From an uncultured Christensenellaceae bacterium (GTDB lineage Bacteria; Bacillota; Clostridia; Christensenellales; UBA3700), in assembly GCA_944380305.1 (NCBI GenBank), contig CALWHF010000005.1, positions 54,113 through 118,112 of the forward strand: 64,000 bases of DNA, written 5' to 3'. The translations under genes and the position numbers were made by a program. Within the stretch, counting starts at the first letter, position 1. The number at the start of each line of letters is the position of its first letter. Positions 9,048-18,103 of this stretch are shown here, piece after piece. The notes under the pieces were generated by a model. It was not told the DNA's origin and ran no database searches. It was given only the letters and a program-made list of their open reading frames with translations.

Positions 9048-9938
9048 ATGGGAAAAGAGCAGAATATCGAGCTCGACGAAGAAAAAAAGGACGGCGTTCA
9101 GGGCGAGGAAACTGACGACGAAACCGAAAAGGACGACGAGTTCGAGTATGATGACGACGGGAATATCATTATCCCCGACGTAATCGAGGGCGAAGATCAG
9201 GACGAGGACGGCGACGATGACGCCGCCGATACCGATGACGACACGGACGACGAGAACGAGGGCGACGACGGCGACGATGAGGAGGACAAGGAGCCGAAAG
9301 AGCCCGAAGCCAAACCCGAGGGCAAGGACGAGAAAGACGCGCAGATCGAGGCTCTCCAAAAGAAGCTCGAAGCGCAGGGCAAAGAGTATGAAGCCCTGAA
9401 AGCTCAAAGCGCGGACACGCTCGCCAAGCTGGGCGTAAAGTCGGACAATGTGTTGGAGGGGCTCGAAAAGGTGGCTGCCGAATCGGACGATATGTCGCTT
9501 GACGATTATCGGAAGAAAAAGGCAGAGAGTCAACGTGAGGACGCTGCGAGAAAGCTCTATCAGCAGGCTGAATTTGAAAAGAAAATGCAGTCTGACTTTG
9601 CAGAGATACAGCGCGAGTTCCCCGAAACCCGAGGTCTGAAATCTCTCCGCGAGATCGAAAATCTCGCAAAGTTCGGGAGGTTTAGGGACTTGGGACTGTC
9701 CCCGAAAGAAGCGTATGCGGCGGCAAACCCCGACAGCGTGCGCAAGAGCGTCGCGGCAGCGACGAAACAGCAGTCGTTAAACGAAACGAAAGCTCATCTG
9801 AAATCTGCCGTGCCCGCAGGCTCCAAAGATGACGGGATCGCTATCTCAAAAAAGGAGCTCAAAGAGTGGAGAGACCTGTTTCCGAATCTGTCGGATAAGG
9901 AGATCAGCAAGCTCTACAAAGAATCAGCAAAAAAATAA
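9048..9938 (+). CDS. Capsid scaffolding protein
   Basis: 296 residues from ATG 9048 behind AAAGGAGG. The first 95 residues or so are strongly acidic, with D/E runs. A long charged helix follows (roughly 100-135), then a helical C-terminal half ending in a positively charged segment. An acidic, coiled-coil-rich protein immediately upstream of decoration and major capsid genes is the usual position and make-up of a phage scaffold, which directs head assembly and leaves the mature particle. The call rests on composition and order, not on a recognised domain. Confidence 0.7.
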   Translation: MGKEQNIELDEEKKDGVQGEETDDETEKDDEFEYDDDGNIIIPDVIEGEDQDEDGDDDAADTDDDTDDENEGDDGDDEEDKEPKEPEAKPEGKDEKDAQIEALQKKLEAQGKEYEALKAQSADTLAKLGVKSDNVLEGLEKVAAESDDMSLDDYRKKKAESQREDAARKLYQQAEFEKKMQSDFAEIQREFPETRGLKSLREIENLAKFGRFRDLGLSPKEAYAAANPDSVRKSVAAATKQQSLNETKAHLKSAVPAGSKDDGIAISKKELKEWRDLFPNLSDKEISKLYKESAKK

Positions 9939-9953
9939 AAAGGAGATTTTTCT

Positions 9954-10355
9954 ATGTTCAAACTCATCAAGATAGAGAACGCGAGAATGAACGTGCCCGA
10001 GCCCGTTTTCCACGAAGTAACGGAGGACGAGGCGGTGGTTATGGGCGAGGCTCTCGTTCTCACGGACGGTAAGCTCACGAAATGCGGGGCTACGGTAAAG
10101 CCCGAGTTTATCGCTATGGCAGACTGCGCGGCGGACGCGGCAAAGCGTCTCATTCCCGCTGCGCGCGTGGAGCCGAATCAGCTCTACGAGGTGCCCGTAC
10201 AGGCGGCTCCTACGAGCCTCGTTGAGGGCAGCAAAGTAACCCTGCACACGGACGGCTTGCAGGTAACGGCGACGACCACGAGCGGCGTTGTAACGGTTGA
10301 AAGCCTCAACGGTGCGGCGGCGGCAGGCGATATTATTGTCGTCAGAATCGTATAA
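9954..10355 (+). CDS. Putative head decoration or capsid-associated protein
   Basis: 133 residues from ATG 9954 with AAAAGGAG at 9939-9946. It is beta-rich: an N-terminal segment with a VVMGEALVLTDGKLTKCG strand pair and a C-terminal VESLNGAAAAGDIIVVRIV strand. The layout is like small phage decoration proteins such as the DUF2190 type, which stud the outside of the head. It lies 18 bases before the major capsid gene. Confidence 0.55.
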   Translation: MFKLIKIENARMNVPEPVFHEVTEDEAVVMGEALVLTDGKLTKCGATVKPEFIAMADCAADAAKRLIPAARVEPNQLYEVPVQAAPTSLVEGSKVTLHTDGLQVTATTTSGVVTVESLNGAAAAGDIIVVRIV

Positions 10356-10373
10356 AGGGAGGTACAGACAACA

Positions 10374-11414
10374 ATGTCGAATTTCATTTACAGCGCAATG
10401 TCGGGCAAGAACGATCCCATGTTCGGGAAGTTCGAGCACCCGATCAAGGCACTCATCGAGAACGAATCGAATCTCTGCGAGAAGCGTAAGACCATTCTCG
10501 ATGTCCTTTTCAACGTGGAGAAGTCCAACAGATACGCCGAGACGATCATGGGCGAATCTGATTTCTCTACGTTCATGAGCAAGCAGGAAGGTCAGGGAGC
10601 CGAGAACGACAGCGTGGAGCCCACGTTCAAAAAGACTATCGAGCACATCGAGTTCGCCAAAGAGTTCACCATTACCCGAAAAATGGCGGACGACGCGAAG
10701 TTCGGTATGGGCGCGGACATGAAGAACAAGCCCCGCAAGTTTGTCCGTGCTTATTACAGGACGCGCGTTGAAATCGCGGCGCAGGCACTCATTCATGGTT
10801 GCGAAAAGTCCATGAAGTACAACAAGGCGGACGTCGATCTCACTTCGGCGGACGGGCTTTCCCTTTTCAACAAGTCGCACCCGTTCTCTACGGACAAGAT
10901 GAAAGGAAAGACGCAGAGCAACTACTTCTGGGGCAAAATCACCGAATCGGCAGGCGCGCTTGAAGAAGCTCTCGGTGAGCTTGCAAACAAGGTGAGAAAC
11001 TTCAAGGACGAAAACGGAAAAGTCATGGGCTTTGTTCCTGACATCGTGATCGTGCCCTGCAATCGCCCGAAGCTCGAAACGATGATGAAGAAAGTCATCG
11101 GCTCCGAACGCACGGTCGGCAGCGACTACAACGACATCAACACGCAGTACGGGAATTGGACGCTCGTCGTTCTCGATGAGTGGGAAGCTACGGACGACAG
11201 GTTCATGGTAATGTCCGACGCGGCGAACAAAGACCTGCTCGCAAATATGTTCTACAACCGTGTCCCTCTCGACATCAGAAACGGGATCGACGATCACACG
11301 CGCAACTTCTTCTGGAACGGGTACTGCCGTTTCGGTGTAGGCTTCACAACGTGGAAACACATCGCGCTCGCCGTAAACGCCGCGTCGGAAGTTAGCGGCG
11401 CAACCGCGCTTTAA
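10374..11414 (+). CDS. Major capsid protein
   Basis: 346 residues from ATG 10374 behind GGGAGG. It shows features of HK97-fold, Mu-type capsid proteins: an N-terminal helical arm, the KKTIEHIEFAKEFTITRKM strand-turn, a long central region with IVPCNRPKLETMMKKVIGSE, and a C-terminal aromatic segment (NFFWNGYCRFGVGF). It follows scaffold and decoration genes. Length fits the family. It should form the icosahedral shell. Subfamily assignment is by eye. Confidence 0.8.
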   Translation: MSNFIYSAMSGKNDPMFGKFEHPIKALIENESNLCEKRKTILDVLFNVEKSNRYAETIMGESDFSTFMSKQEGQGAENDSVEPTFKKTIEHIEFAKEFTITRKMADDAKFGMGADMKNKPRKFVRAYYRTRVEIAAQALIHGCEKSMKYNKADVDLTSADGLSLFNKSHPFSTDKMKGKTQSNYFWGKITESAGALEEALGELANKVRNFKDENGKVMGFVPDIVIVPCNRPKLETMMKKVIGSERTVGSDYNDINTQYGNWTLVVLDEWEATDDRFMVMSDAANKDLLANMFYNRVPLDIRNGIDDHTRNFFWNGYCRFGVGFTTWKHIALAVNAASEVSGATAL

Positions 11415-11439
11415 GACAGGCACCGCGGGAGGCAGGTCA

Positions 11440-12354
11440 ATGAACGTAGCTGAACTCTATTTACAGACTGCGCAGCTCGGGTTTGAGACCACTCTCGAAG
11501 ATAGCGACAGGTTTTATTTCGCGGCAAATCGTGCGCTATTGCAGGTCTGCAAGGTCAGACCTGCAATAAGGCATTGCCTCATCAATCATAAACCGCTTGC
11601 AAACCTGATAAGGCAGGACACCTTTTCGCCGATTGAGAAAATCGAGGATATTACTTATGAGGCGGAGGGGGCAAAAGCGTATTACTTCGAGGCGGACGGC
11701 AACGGCGTTCTGTACCTCGAAGAATACATTACGGACACGGGGGAATGGCGCATTTTCGGCGAGATTCCGCTGCAATCAAAGCAGATTTTCGTGCCGTATA
11801 GGGGCTTTATCAAAAAGCAGGGCGCGTTTGTAAGCGGTCGTATTCGGTTGCGTTTTGCGGGAGAATATTTGTATTCCGTGAAAAACGTCGCGCTGTATCA
11901 GTATCTGTACGGCGGCGAAGTGGCAGACATTCCCGCGTACGAGGCTTATACGCGGTATGACGTGAAAAAACTTGTTTCCGACTTCATGGCTCTGTGTAGT
12001 CCGCCTATCAGAGAGGAGGAGGAAAACACCCTGCTCAATCAAAATTACGAGCAGGAGGGCGACAGTATCATTCTGCTGCCATATGACAAGCGCGGAGTGT
12101 ACAAGGTGCTTTACGAGCACCGACCGACCGCGATTGAAAATACGGGCGCAACGACGGAGGACACGCAGGAGCTCGATCTTGATGATGAGCTCTGCTCGCT
12201 TATGCCGATACTTGTTGCTGCGTATGTTTGGATCGAGGACGAGCCCGAGAAGTCCGAATACTACATGAGCCTTTACAGGGAACGTGTACAGGAGATCGTG
12301 CTCTCTCACAAAGATACCTCGCCCGTTTTGATTAAAAACGTGAACGGGTGGTAA
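11440..12354 (+). CDS. Virion structural protein, possible head-tail connector
   Basis: 304 residues from ATG 11440, with GGGAGG about 9 bases upstream. It begins with a helical segment (ELYLQTAQLGFETTLEDSDRF), has a beta-rich middle that may be a carbohydrate- or jelly-roll-like insert, and ends in helices with acidic residues (EDEPEKSEYYMSLYRERV). The position directly after the capsid gene suggests a connector or neck component. No domain is recognised with certainty. Confidence 0.5.
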   Translation: MNVAELYLQTAQLGFETTLEDSDRFYFAANRALLQVCKVRPAIRHCLINHKPLANLIRQDTFSPIEKIEDITYEAEGAKAYYFEADGNGVLYLEEYITDTGEWRIFGEIPLQSKQIFVPYRGFIKKQGAFVSGRIRLRFAGEYLYSVKNVALYQYLYGGEVADIPAYEAYTRYDVKKLVSDFMALCSPPIREEEENTLLNQNYEQEGDSIILLPYDKRGVYKVLYEHRPTAIENTGATTEDTQELDLDDELCSLMPILVAAYVWIEDEPEKSEYYMSLYRERVQEIVLSHKDTSPVLIKNVNGW

Positions 12355-12359
12355 GCAAC

Positions 12360-15023
12360 ATGGCATACAAAACGAGTAAAAACCTATTGACCGAAAAGGA
12401 CGTCTATAACCGTTATTACGGCGATTTCCGCGGCGTGGACTTTTCAAGCGATCACACGCAGGTACACGAGCGGCGTCTTGCTTACATGGTCAATATGTTC
12501 AAGGACTATCAATCGGGGCAGGGGCAGGCAATCGAGACTATCGCGGGTTTCAGGCGGCGCGTTGTGCTGCCCGAGGCGAGCGAGATTTACGGTATTTTCA
12601 ATTTTGCGCACAAAGACGCGGAGGGGAATACCGTTACAGATGTGCTCATTCACGCGGGCAACAAGCTGTATCTGTGGGCGAATTACCCGAACACGGTAAA
12701 CGTCATTCTTACAGACACAATCGAGGTGCCTGCTCCGACTTCGACAACAAACGGCACCCATACGTTCAAACAGACGCTTTCGGAAAACATCGTCGAGGTC
12801 GTCTCCCTCGCCACTATCAGCGGCGACGATTTGACGCCCACGATGAGCTACGATCCTGAAACGCGCGAGCTCACCTATGCAAGCAGCGTGCTTGCCGAGG
12901 GCGAGCGTCTCACGATGACGTATAAAGAGGGTGTCATCAAGACGCAGGACGCCCTTTACAGCGATATGAACAATCGCAGAAGTGCGTCCTTTATTTTCAA
13001 CAACAGACTGTACATCATCGACGGGAAAAACTATCTTTTCTACGACGGCGAGACGGTCAACAAGGTAGTGGATAGCGCGTATATCCCGACGACGTACATC
13101 AACATCGTTCCGAGCGGTACAAATGCCGACAACGGCACGGAGTACGAGCAGAGGAATATGTTGCAGCCGAAGTTCAAGCATACGTTTATTGCCGACGGGA
13201 CGACGACGGACTTCTACCTGAACGAAAACCTGCTCGATGAGGTGTCCGAGGTCAAGGTGTACGGCGTCGTAAAATCGGCAGGAACGGACTATACGGCAGA
13301 CCTTGCAAACGGCGTCATCAAGTTTACGACTGCGCCCGCAAAGCCGCAGGACGTCGTGCAGGTCGCGGGCGAGGACGGCGCAGAGAACGTCATGTACCCC
13401 GAATTTTATGCGGGCATAGAGGTAACGGCGAAAAAGACGTACACGAGCGTTTCGGGCGTAACGGAGGAGGCGGATAACATCGCGGCTCTCATCACGGAGT
13501 GTACGCTTGCAGCGATCTACGATAACCGCGTATTTCTTTCGGGAAACCCGAGTTATCCGAATCACGTTTTTTACTGCGGCAGGAACAGCACGGGCTTTGC
13601 CGATCCGTCGTACTTCGGTGTTCTGAACTATATGCAGGACGGCGTGGGAATATCGCCTATCACGGGCATGGTGGTCGTTGCAGATACGCTCATGGTGCTC
13701 AAAGGCGATACGCAGCAGGACGGCTTGACGTACTTCCACACGGCGACTGATTCGGGCAATGACATACAGCCGCGCATTTACCCCGCACAGCAGGGGTTGA
13801 GCGGCTCGGGCTGCCTCGGGGCGTGTATCAACTTCTTGGACGATCCCGTGTTCGTCTCCCGCCTCGGCGTCGAAGGCGTCGGACAGCTCTCCGTTCGGTA
13901 TGAGCGCGCGGTTGAGCACAGGTCGAGTCTGATTGACGCAAAGCTCGTGAACATGAATTTGGAGACGGCGGTCTTGGAGGAGTGGAACGGCTATTTGCTG
14001 CTGCTCGTGGACGGCAACATCTTCATGGCGGACAGCAGGCAGTGGTACACGCACGACATCGGCGTCCCACAGTACGAGTGGTACTACATCGAGGGCGTCG
14101 GTGTGTACGACGGGCAATATCCCGAGTACACCTATTCGAGCTCTATTTTTGACGAGCTGCAAGGGGCGACCGTGCATTATTGCACGAAGTGCAAAAAGGG
14201 CGCAAAATACTGCACATGCGGGAACGACGACAACATCGTCGAACTGCCGATAAAACTTGCAAACGCCGTCTATTATGCCGACACGAACGAGACGAAAGAC
14301 CTCACGGGAACTGTCGTGAACGCGCCCGATGACAGCGGGAACGCGACGACGGAGGTTTTCGACGAGGGCGTTACAGTTCAGATCGGAGAGGAAAACTACA
14401 CCCTCGGCGTGTATTTCACCGTACACGAGGTGTACGACTTTTTCACGGGCGATTTGACGGGATATGAAGCGTACCTGTGCGAAGGGAAAGGCAATCATGT
14501 CGGCGGTGTATTCCGTAAGGCGACGACCGTCAAGAGTATGTTTGACAATATCTTTTTCGGCACGGAGAACGGCGTCGTCTGCTCGTTCAACTTCGATATG
14601 CGGAATAGTCAGGGAGAAATTCCGAGGCAGTATTATACCTTTGACGAGCGGACGATTTACAGCGGCTGCGCCACAAAAATGGACTGCTGCGACATTCCGC
14701 ACCTGACGAAAAGCACGATCAAAAAATCGACGGTCATCAAGACAAAATCGTTGAGCTCGTCCGCTGCAAAAATCAAGGTCAGGACGAACAGAAAGGCTTA
14801 CGAACAGATCGCGCGTATCAACAGCAGCCTTTTCTCGTTCGACGACATGGACTTTACGGACTTTACGTTCAACACGACGGAACAGAGCCTGTTCGCTATC
14901 AAGGAAAAAGAGAAAAAGTGGGTTGAGAAGCAGTATTACATCTACTCCGATGAATACATGAAGCCATTTTCTCTGTATTACGTTTCGTTCCGCTATCGTG
15001 TTGTCGGACGTCTCAAAAATTAA
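12360..15023 (+). CDS. Large virion structural protein (tail hub/stem), unknown family
   Basis: 888 residues from ATG 12360, 5 bases after the preceding stop. A GTG at 12348 is possible but overlaps that gene, and ribosome binding is weak at either, suggesting translational coupling. The protein is beta-rich throughout, with YDNRVFLSGNPSYPNHVFYCGR near residue 390 and a cysteine cluster C608-x2-C611-x6-C618-x-C620 that could bind a metal. The C-terminus is aromatic and charged. Its place between connector and fibre genes suggests a tail-stem or hub protein to which the fibres attach. Confidence 0.55.
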   Translation: MAYKTSKNLLTEKDVYNRYYGDFRGVDFSSDHTQVHERRLAYMVNMFKDYQSGQGQAIETIAGFRRRVVLPEASEIYGIFNFAHKDAEGNTVTDVLIHAGNKLYLWANYPNTVNVILTDTIEVPAPTSTTNGTHTFKQTLSENIVEVVSLATISGDDLTPTMSYDPETRELTYASSVLAEGERLTMTYKEGVIKTQDALYSDMNNRRSASFIFNNRLYIIDGKNYLFYDGETVNKVVDSAYIPTTYINIVPSGTNADNGTEYEQRNMLQPKFKHTFIADGTTTDFYLNENLLDEVSEVKVYGVVKSAGTDYTADLANGVIKFTTAPAKPQDVVQVAGEDGAENVMYPEFYAGIEVTAKKTYTSVSGVTEEADNIAALITECTLAAIYDNRVFLSGNPSYPNHVFYCGRNSTGFADPSYFGVLNYMQDGVGISPITGMVVVADTLMVLKGDTQQDGLTYFHTATDSGNDIQPRIYPAQQGLSGSGCLGACINFLDDPVFVSRLGVEGVGQLSVRYERAVEHRSSLIDAKLVNMNLETAVLEEWNGYLLLLVDGNIFMADSRQWYTHDIGVPQYEWYYIEGVGVYDGQYPEYTYSSSIFDELQGATVHYCTKCKKGAKYCTCGNDDNIVELPIKLANAVYYADTNETKDLTGTVVNAPDDSGNATTEVFDEGVTVQIGEENYTLGVYFTVHEVYDFFTGDLTGYEAYLCEGKGNHVGGVFRKATTVKSMFDNIFFGTENGVVCSFNFDMRNSQGEIPRQYYTFDERTIYSGCATKMDCCDIPHLTKSTIKKSTVIKTKSLSSSAAKIKVRTNRKAYEQIARINSSLFSFDDMDFTDFTFNTTEQSLFAIKEKEKKWVEKQYYIYSDEYMKPFSLYYVSFRYRVVGRLKN

Positions 15024-15038
15024 AGGGAGGCTATACAC

Positions 15039-15806
15039 ATGAGTCTGAAAAAACTCACGAATATAACACCTGCCGAGCTGAAATCGAAAGGCGTTGTATC
15101 TCTCGCCGATAAGCCGAACGCTGCGGCGTCCTATGGCGTCGGCGGGCTGTCTCCGACGGCTCTCAAACTGTGGTTTGATCAGTTAAGCAAGCTGCTCGCC
15201 GACAAAATCAATGCCATTCAGGACGCATTGAGCGGGGATCAGGCGGCGGAGTATATCAAGCTCATACTTACGGGGCTTGACGATAGCAACGAAACAGGAG
15301 AATACAGCCTGCAAGACCTTTGCGACGCTTTCAAAAACGGAAACTTTGCGGAGTATTTACAGGCATACGGATCCGCCGCAGCGGAGAATTTGAGCTCGTT
15401 GCAGACAATCATCAATACTTTTGCGTTGGATATAAGCACGGCAAAAGAGACGGCAGAGGACGCAAAGGACGCGGCGGAAACAGCAGAGAACAACCGAATC
15501 ATCGAAACGGCTGTTGAATATCAGGAGGGGACGAGCGGAACGTCCGCGCCGACGGGCGCGTGGTCGTCCGCAATTCCTGCCGTGCAAGAGGGGCGTTACT
15601 TGTGGACGAGGGTTACACTCACTTTTGCAAGCGGCAGTACGGCTGTGTTCTATTCTGTCGGCAAAATCGGTGCGAGGGGCGACGACGTTTATAGTTTTGT
15701 CATCAGGGACGGCAATCTGATTCAGGTCAAAGCCTCGGCTGCGGACGATAATGTACAGTACGGCATTGATGAGTTCGGCTATTTGAGCGTAAAAATCAAT
15801 TTTTAA
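15039..15806 (+). CDS. Tail-fibre or stalk protein with coiled coil
   Basis: 255 residues from ATG 15039 behind GGGAGG. The N-terminal 60 residues form a phage attachment-like region (ITPAELKSKGVVSLADKPNA, then SPTALKLWFDQLSK). A helical region around 60-150 includes the Ala-rich coiled-coil stretch TAKETAEDAKDAAETAEN. A beta-rich tip domain follows, with VQEGRYLWTRVTLTF. This is a short trimeric fibre plan. It lies 12 bases before the collagen-like gene, in one run with the DGR target. Confidence 0.6.
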   Translation: MSLKKLTNITPAELKSKGVVSLADKPNAAASYGVGGLSPTALKLWFDQLSKLLADKINAIQDALSGDQAAEYIKLILTGLDDSNETGEYSLQDLCDAFKNGNFAEYLQAYGSAAAENLSSLQTIINTFALDISTAKETAEDAKDAAETAENNRIIETAVEYQEGTSGTSAPTGAWSSAIPAVQEGRYLWTRVTLTFASGSTAVFYSVGKIGARGDDVYSFVIRDGNLIQVKASAADDNVQYGIDEFGYLSVKINF

Positions 15807-15818
15807 GGAGGGCACAAA

Positions 15819-16649
15819 ATGCCAAGCACAACTCTTAACTTGGGACGAGTAAAAGGCTCCATGTGGTACACGGGAACGGCGGACAGCAATGTTGACATCG
15901 CCTCCGCGCTGACCTCCGCGGGCTATACACCTATCAAGCTCGATATGTACCTGAATACGAGCAACGGCAACGTCTATCAGTATGCGCCCGTGGACGACGG
16001 GCTGCAATGGACGCTGAAAGGAAACTTGCGCGGCGCAAAAGGCGAGGGCTTTCAGATCAAAAAGACCTACGCAAGCGTATCTGCAATGAATGCGGGATAT
16101 GCAACCGACGGGCTTCCTGTCGGCAGCTTCGTCATGATTTCAAGCAACGTCGAGGATCCCGACAACGCAAAACTCTACGTCAAAGGCGAGACCGCCTATT
16201 CGTTCGTTACGGACTTTTCGGGCGCGCAGGGCGTCAAGGGTGAAACGGGCGATAAGGGCGACAAGGGCGACGCAGGAACTGCCGCAACAGTTCAGGTCGG
16301 CACGGTAACGACGGGAGCCGCAGGCTCGCAGGCGTCCGTTACGAACGCGGGCAGCGCGAACGCCGCCGTCCTGAACTTCTCTATCCCCAAAGGCGACAAG
16401 GGCGACAAAGGGGACAAGGGCGATACGGGCGACGCTGCAACGATTCAGGTCGGAACGGTTACATCGGGTGCGGCAGGAAGTCAGCCGCAGGTAACGAACG
16501 GTGGTACGGCACAGGCGGTCGTCCTCAACTTTGTTATTCCGAAAGGGGACAAAGGAGACAAGGGCGATACGGGAGACAAAGGAGATGACGGCAAAACTCC
16601 GTCGTTCTCTGTGAATGCGAACGGCGAGCTCATCGCTACGTTCGAGTAA
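15819..16649 (+). CDS. Collagen-like tail-fibre protein
   Basis: 276 residues from ATG 15819 behind AAGGAGG. The N-terminus (LNLGRVKGSMWYTG) closely resembles that of the DGR target gene downstream, suggesting a shared virion-attachment module. Three blocks of G-x-y triplets (GVKGETGDKGDKGDAG, GDKGDKGDKGDTG, GDKGDTGDKGDDG) alternate with two near-identical beta segments of about 40 residues (VQVGTVTTGAAGSQ; IQVGTVTSGAAGSQ). Collagen-like triplets form rigid trimers in phage fibres. The DNA of the two beta units is itself repeated and could recombine. Confidence 0.75.
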   Translation: MPSTTLNLGRVKGSMWYTGTADSNVDIASALTSAGYTPIKLDMYLNTSNGNVYQYAPVDDGLQWTLKGNLRGAKGEGFQIKKTYASVSAMNAGYATDGLPVGSFVMISSNVEDPDNAKLYVKGETAYSFVTDFSGAQGVKGETGDKGDKGDAGTAATVQVGTVTTGAAGSQASVTNAGSANAAVLNFSIPKGDKGDKGDKGDTGDAATIQVGTVTSGAAGSQPQVTNGGTAQAVVLNFVIPKGDKGDKGDTGDKGDDGKTPSFSVNANGELIATFE

Positions 16650-16661
16650 GGAGGTACAACT

Positions 16662-17723
16662 ATGTCAGAGGTAAATCTTGGGCGCGTGCAGGGTGGCGGG
16701 ATATTCTATTCCACGGCGAGCTCGGGCACGAGCATTGCAAAATCGACGCTTACACCGACGGGGCTTGCGCCGCTTGTCGGAGATTGCGTCGTGTTCCCAA
16801 ACGGAGACCTGCGCAAAATCACCGCGGTAAGCGGCACGAACGTAACGTGTGGGAGCGTTTCCGCGAACTTCAAGGGCGACAAGGGCGATACGGGCACGAC
16901 AAGCTCGATTGTCAAAACCGCCGCGGAATGGGAGAGCCAAAACCCCGTTCTCGGCGCGGGTGTGTTCGGGTACGATTCCACAAATAAAATAATCAAAGCG
17001 GGTGACGGAACAACGGCGTGGAAAACATTGCCTATATTGCTTTCGACCGATTTCAGCTTTGAAAAAGCAAGCTGGTCGGATATTGCTGCGCTGTCAGAGA
17101 GCGGCAGCGCAGATAAATATTTCTCTGTTGGCGACGAAAAGACGATCTCTCTTACGACGGGCGAGCAGGTTACGCTTGTCATTCTCGGCTTCGACCACGA
17201 CGACCTCACGGGCGGCGGCAAAGCGGGTATGACTATCGGTATGAAAAACCTGCTTGCAACGACCTACCGCATGAATGCGACGGCTACAAACGAGGGTGGT
17301 TGGGACGAGAGCGAAATGCGCACCTCCACAATGGCAACTCTGCTCTCGCAGCTTCCGTCCGACTTGCAGGGCGTGATTAAGCAGGTCAATAAGAAAGCGA
17401 CGGCAGGAGGTGCGAGCACGAGCATTACAACGTCTGCCGACAAACTTTGGTTGCTTGCAGAAGTCGAGGTTGACGGTACGACATCGGCAGGATATGCAGA
17501 CGAGGGAGAACAGTACGAATATTGGAAAACAGTTAAAGACGGTACAGTCGCTGCCGACAGGAGAAAGTATTTATCTAACGGCAGCGGTTCCGCGGGCGGC
17601 TGGTGGCTGCGTTCCCCGAGTGTCAGCTACTCTGCGAACTTTCGCGCCTTCACCTCGACGGGCTACGTCAACTACTACAACGCGAACTACACGCGCGGCG
17701 TGTCTTTCGGCTTTTGCGTTTAA
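16662..17723 (+). CDS. DGR target: tip receptor-binding protein with variable C-terminus
   Basis: 353 residues from ATG 16662 behind AAGGAGG. It has an N-terminal VNLGRVQGG attachment module like that of the collagen-like fibre, then a short GDKGDTG triplet stretch near residue 70. The C-terminal domain from about 150 ends in WWLRSPSVSYSANF ... GVSFGFC, the signature of DUF6273/formylglycine-enzyme-like C-type lectin folds used as DGR variable proteins. Residues 308-352 are encoded by the variable repeat. Eleven residues differ from the template-encoded version, mostly Asn to Tyr, Gly, Ala, Ser or Thr. The product should bind a host receptor at the tail tip, with the retroelement diversifying it. 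Confidence 0.92.
   Translation: MSEVNLGRVQGGGIFYSTASSGTSIAKSTLTPTGLAPLVGDCVVFPNGDLRKITAVSGTNVTCGSVSANFKGDKGDTGTTSSIVKTAAEWESQNPVLGAGVFGYDSTNKIIKAGDGTTAWKTLPILLSTDFSFEKASWSDIAALSESGSADKYFSVGDEKTISLTTGEQVTLVILGFDHDDLTGGGKAGMTIGMKNLLATTYRMNATATNEGGWDESEMRTSTMATLLSQLPSDLQGVIKQVNKKATAGGASTSITTSADKLWLLAEVEVDGTTSAGYADEGEQYEYWKTVKDGTVAADRRKYLSNGSGSAGGWWLRSPSVSYSANFRAFTSTGYVNYYNANYTRGVSFGFCV
17584..17717 (+). repeat. DGR variable repeat (VR)
   Basis: 134 bp, aligned without gaps to the template repeat at 18560-18693. The 15 mismatches lie at 17595, 17596, 17598, 17599, 17620, 17628, 17634, 17646, 17647, 17653, 17660, 17664, 17673, 17676 and 17688. Each is an A in the template (8 to G, 5 to T, 2 to C). 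The last 29 bp are identical and nearly free of A, as expected of an initiation-of-homing end. The repeat ends two codons before the target gene stop. Confidence 0.97.
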
Positions 17724-17739
17724 TCTATTATCGCGCATG

Positions 17740-17763
17740 TCCGCGCCCTTGTATGGGCGCGGA
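17740..17763 (+). promoter_or_regulatory. VR-proximal hairpin (candidate DGR cruciform)
   Basis: TCCGCGCCC, loop TTGTAT, GGGCGCGGA: a perfect 9-bp stem that starts 22 bases after the VR end. It is not followed by T residues and so is unlikely to be a terminator. No equivalent follows the template repeat. Known DGRs such as that of phage BPP-1 carry a hairpin just beyond the VR that helps target recognition; the same role here is inferred. Confidence 0.7.
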
Positions 17764-17785
17764 AAGAATAACAAGGAGGTAACTC

Positions 17786-18097
17786 ATGACATACGGATTC
17801 AAAAACACGCCGATCATGCCGCGGTCAAGCGGGGACGGGCTCATCGCAACTGCGCTTGACGGCGTGGTCTATACCGAAAACAGCCGTCTGCACATCAAGG
17901 GGAACACGGCGCAATACGTCTATAAACCCGACGGCTCACCCGCAGGGTGGTATGCGCGTAACATCAAGACCTGCGATGACATTTATCTCGGCGTCGGCGC
18001 AAGCCCCACGATTGAGCTTGAAAACATCGTGATTCAAAACACGAGCGTATGGAGCGCAATCAAACAGGAGGAGCCCGAGGAAACCGAGGGGGAGTAA
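17786..18097 (+). CDS. Small phage protein between DGR target and Avd
   Basis: 103 residues from ATG 17786 behind AAGGAGG. It is beta-rich with a VVYTENSRLHIKGNTAQYVY strand pair, GASPTIELENIVIQNTSVW and an acidic tail (EEPEETEGE). No family is recognised. The position inside the DGR cassette is compatible with a small structural partner of the tip protein or a simple passenger. It is 6 bases from avd, so they are cotranslated. Confidence 0.5.
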   Translation: MTYGFKNTPIMPRSSGDGLIATALDGVVYTENSRLHIKGNTAQYVYKPDGSPAGWYARNIKTCDDIYLGVGASPTIELENIVIQNTSVWSAIKQEEPEETEGE

Positions 18098-18103
18098 AGC
18101 AGA

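Noticed and set aside
12444..15038. 864-codon frame on the - strand opposite the large virion protein
   Set aside because: Arg/Val-rich antisense shadow of a real gene, with no ribosome site and no recognisable domains.
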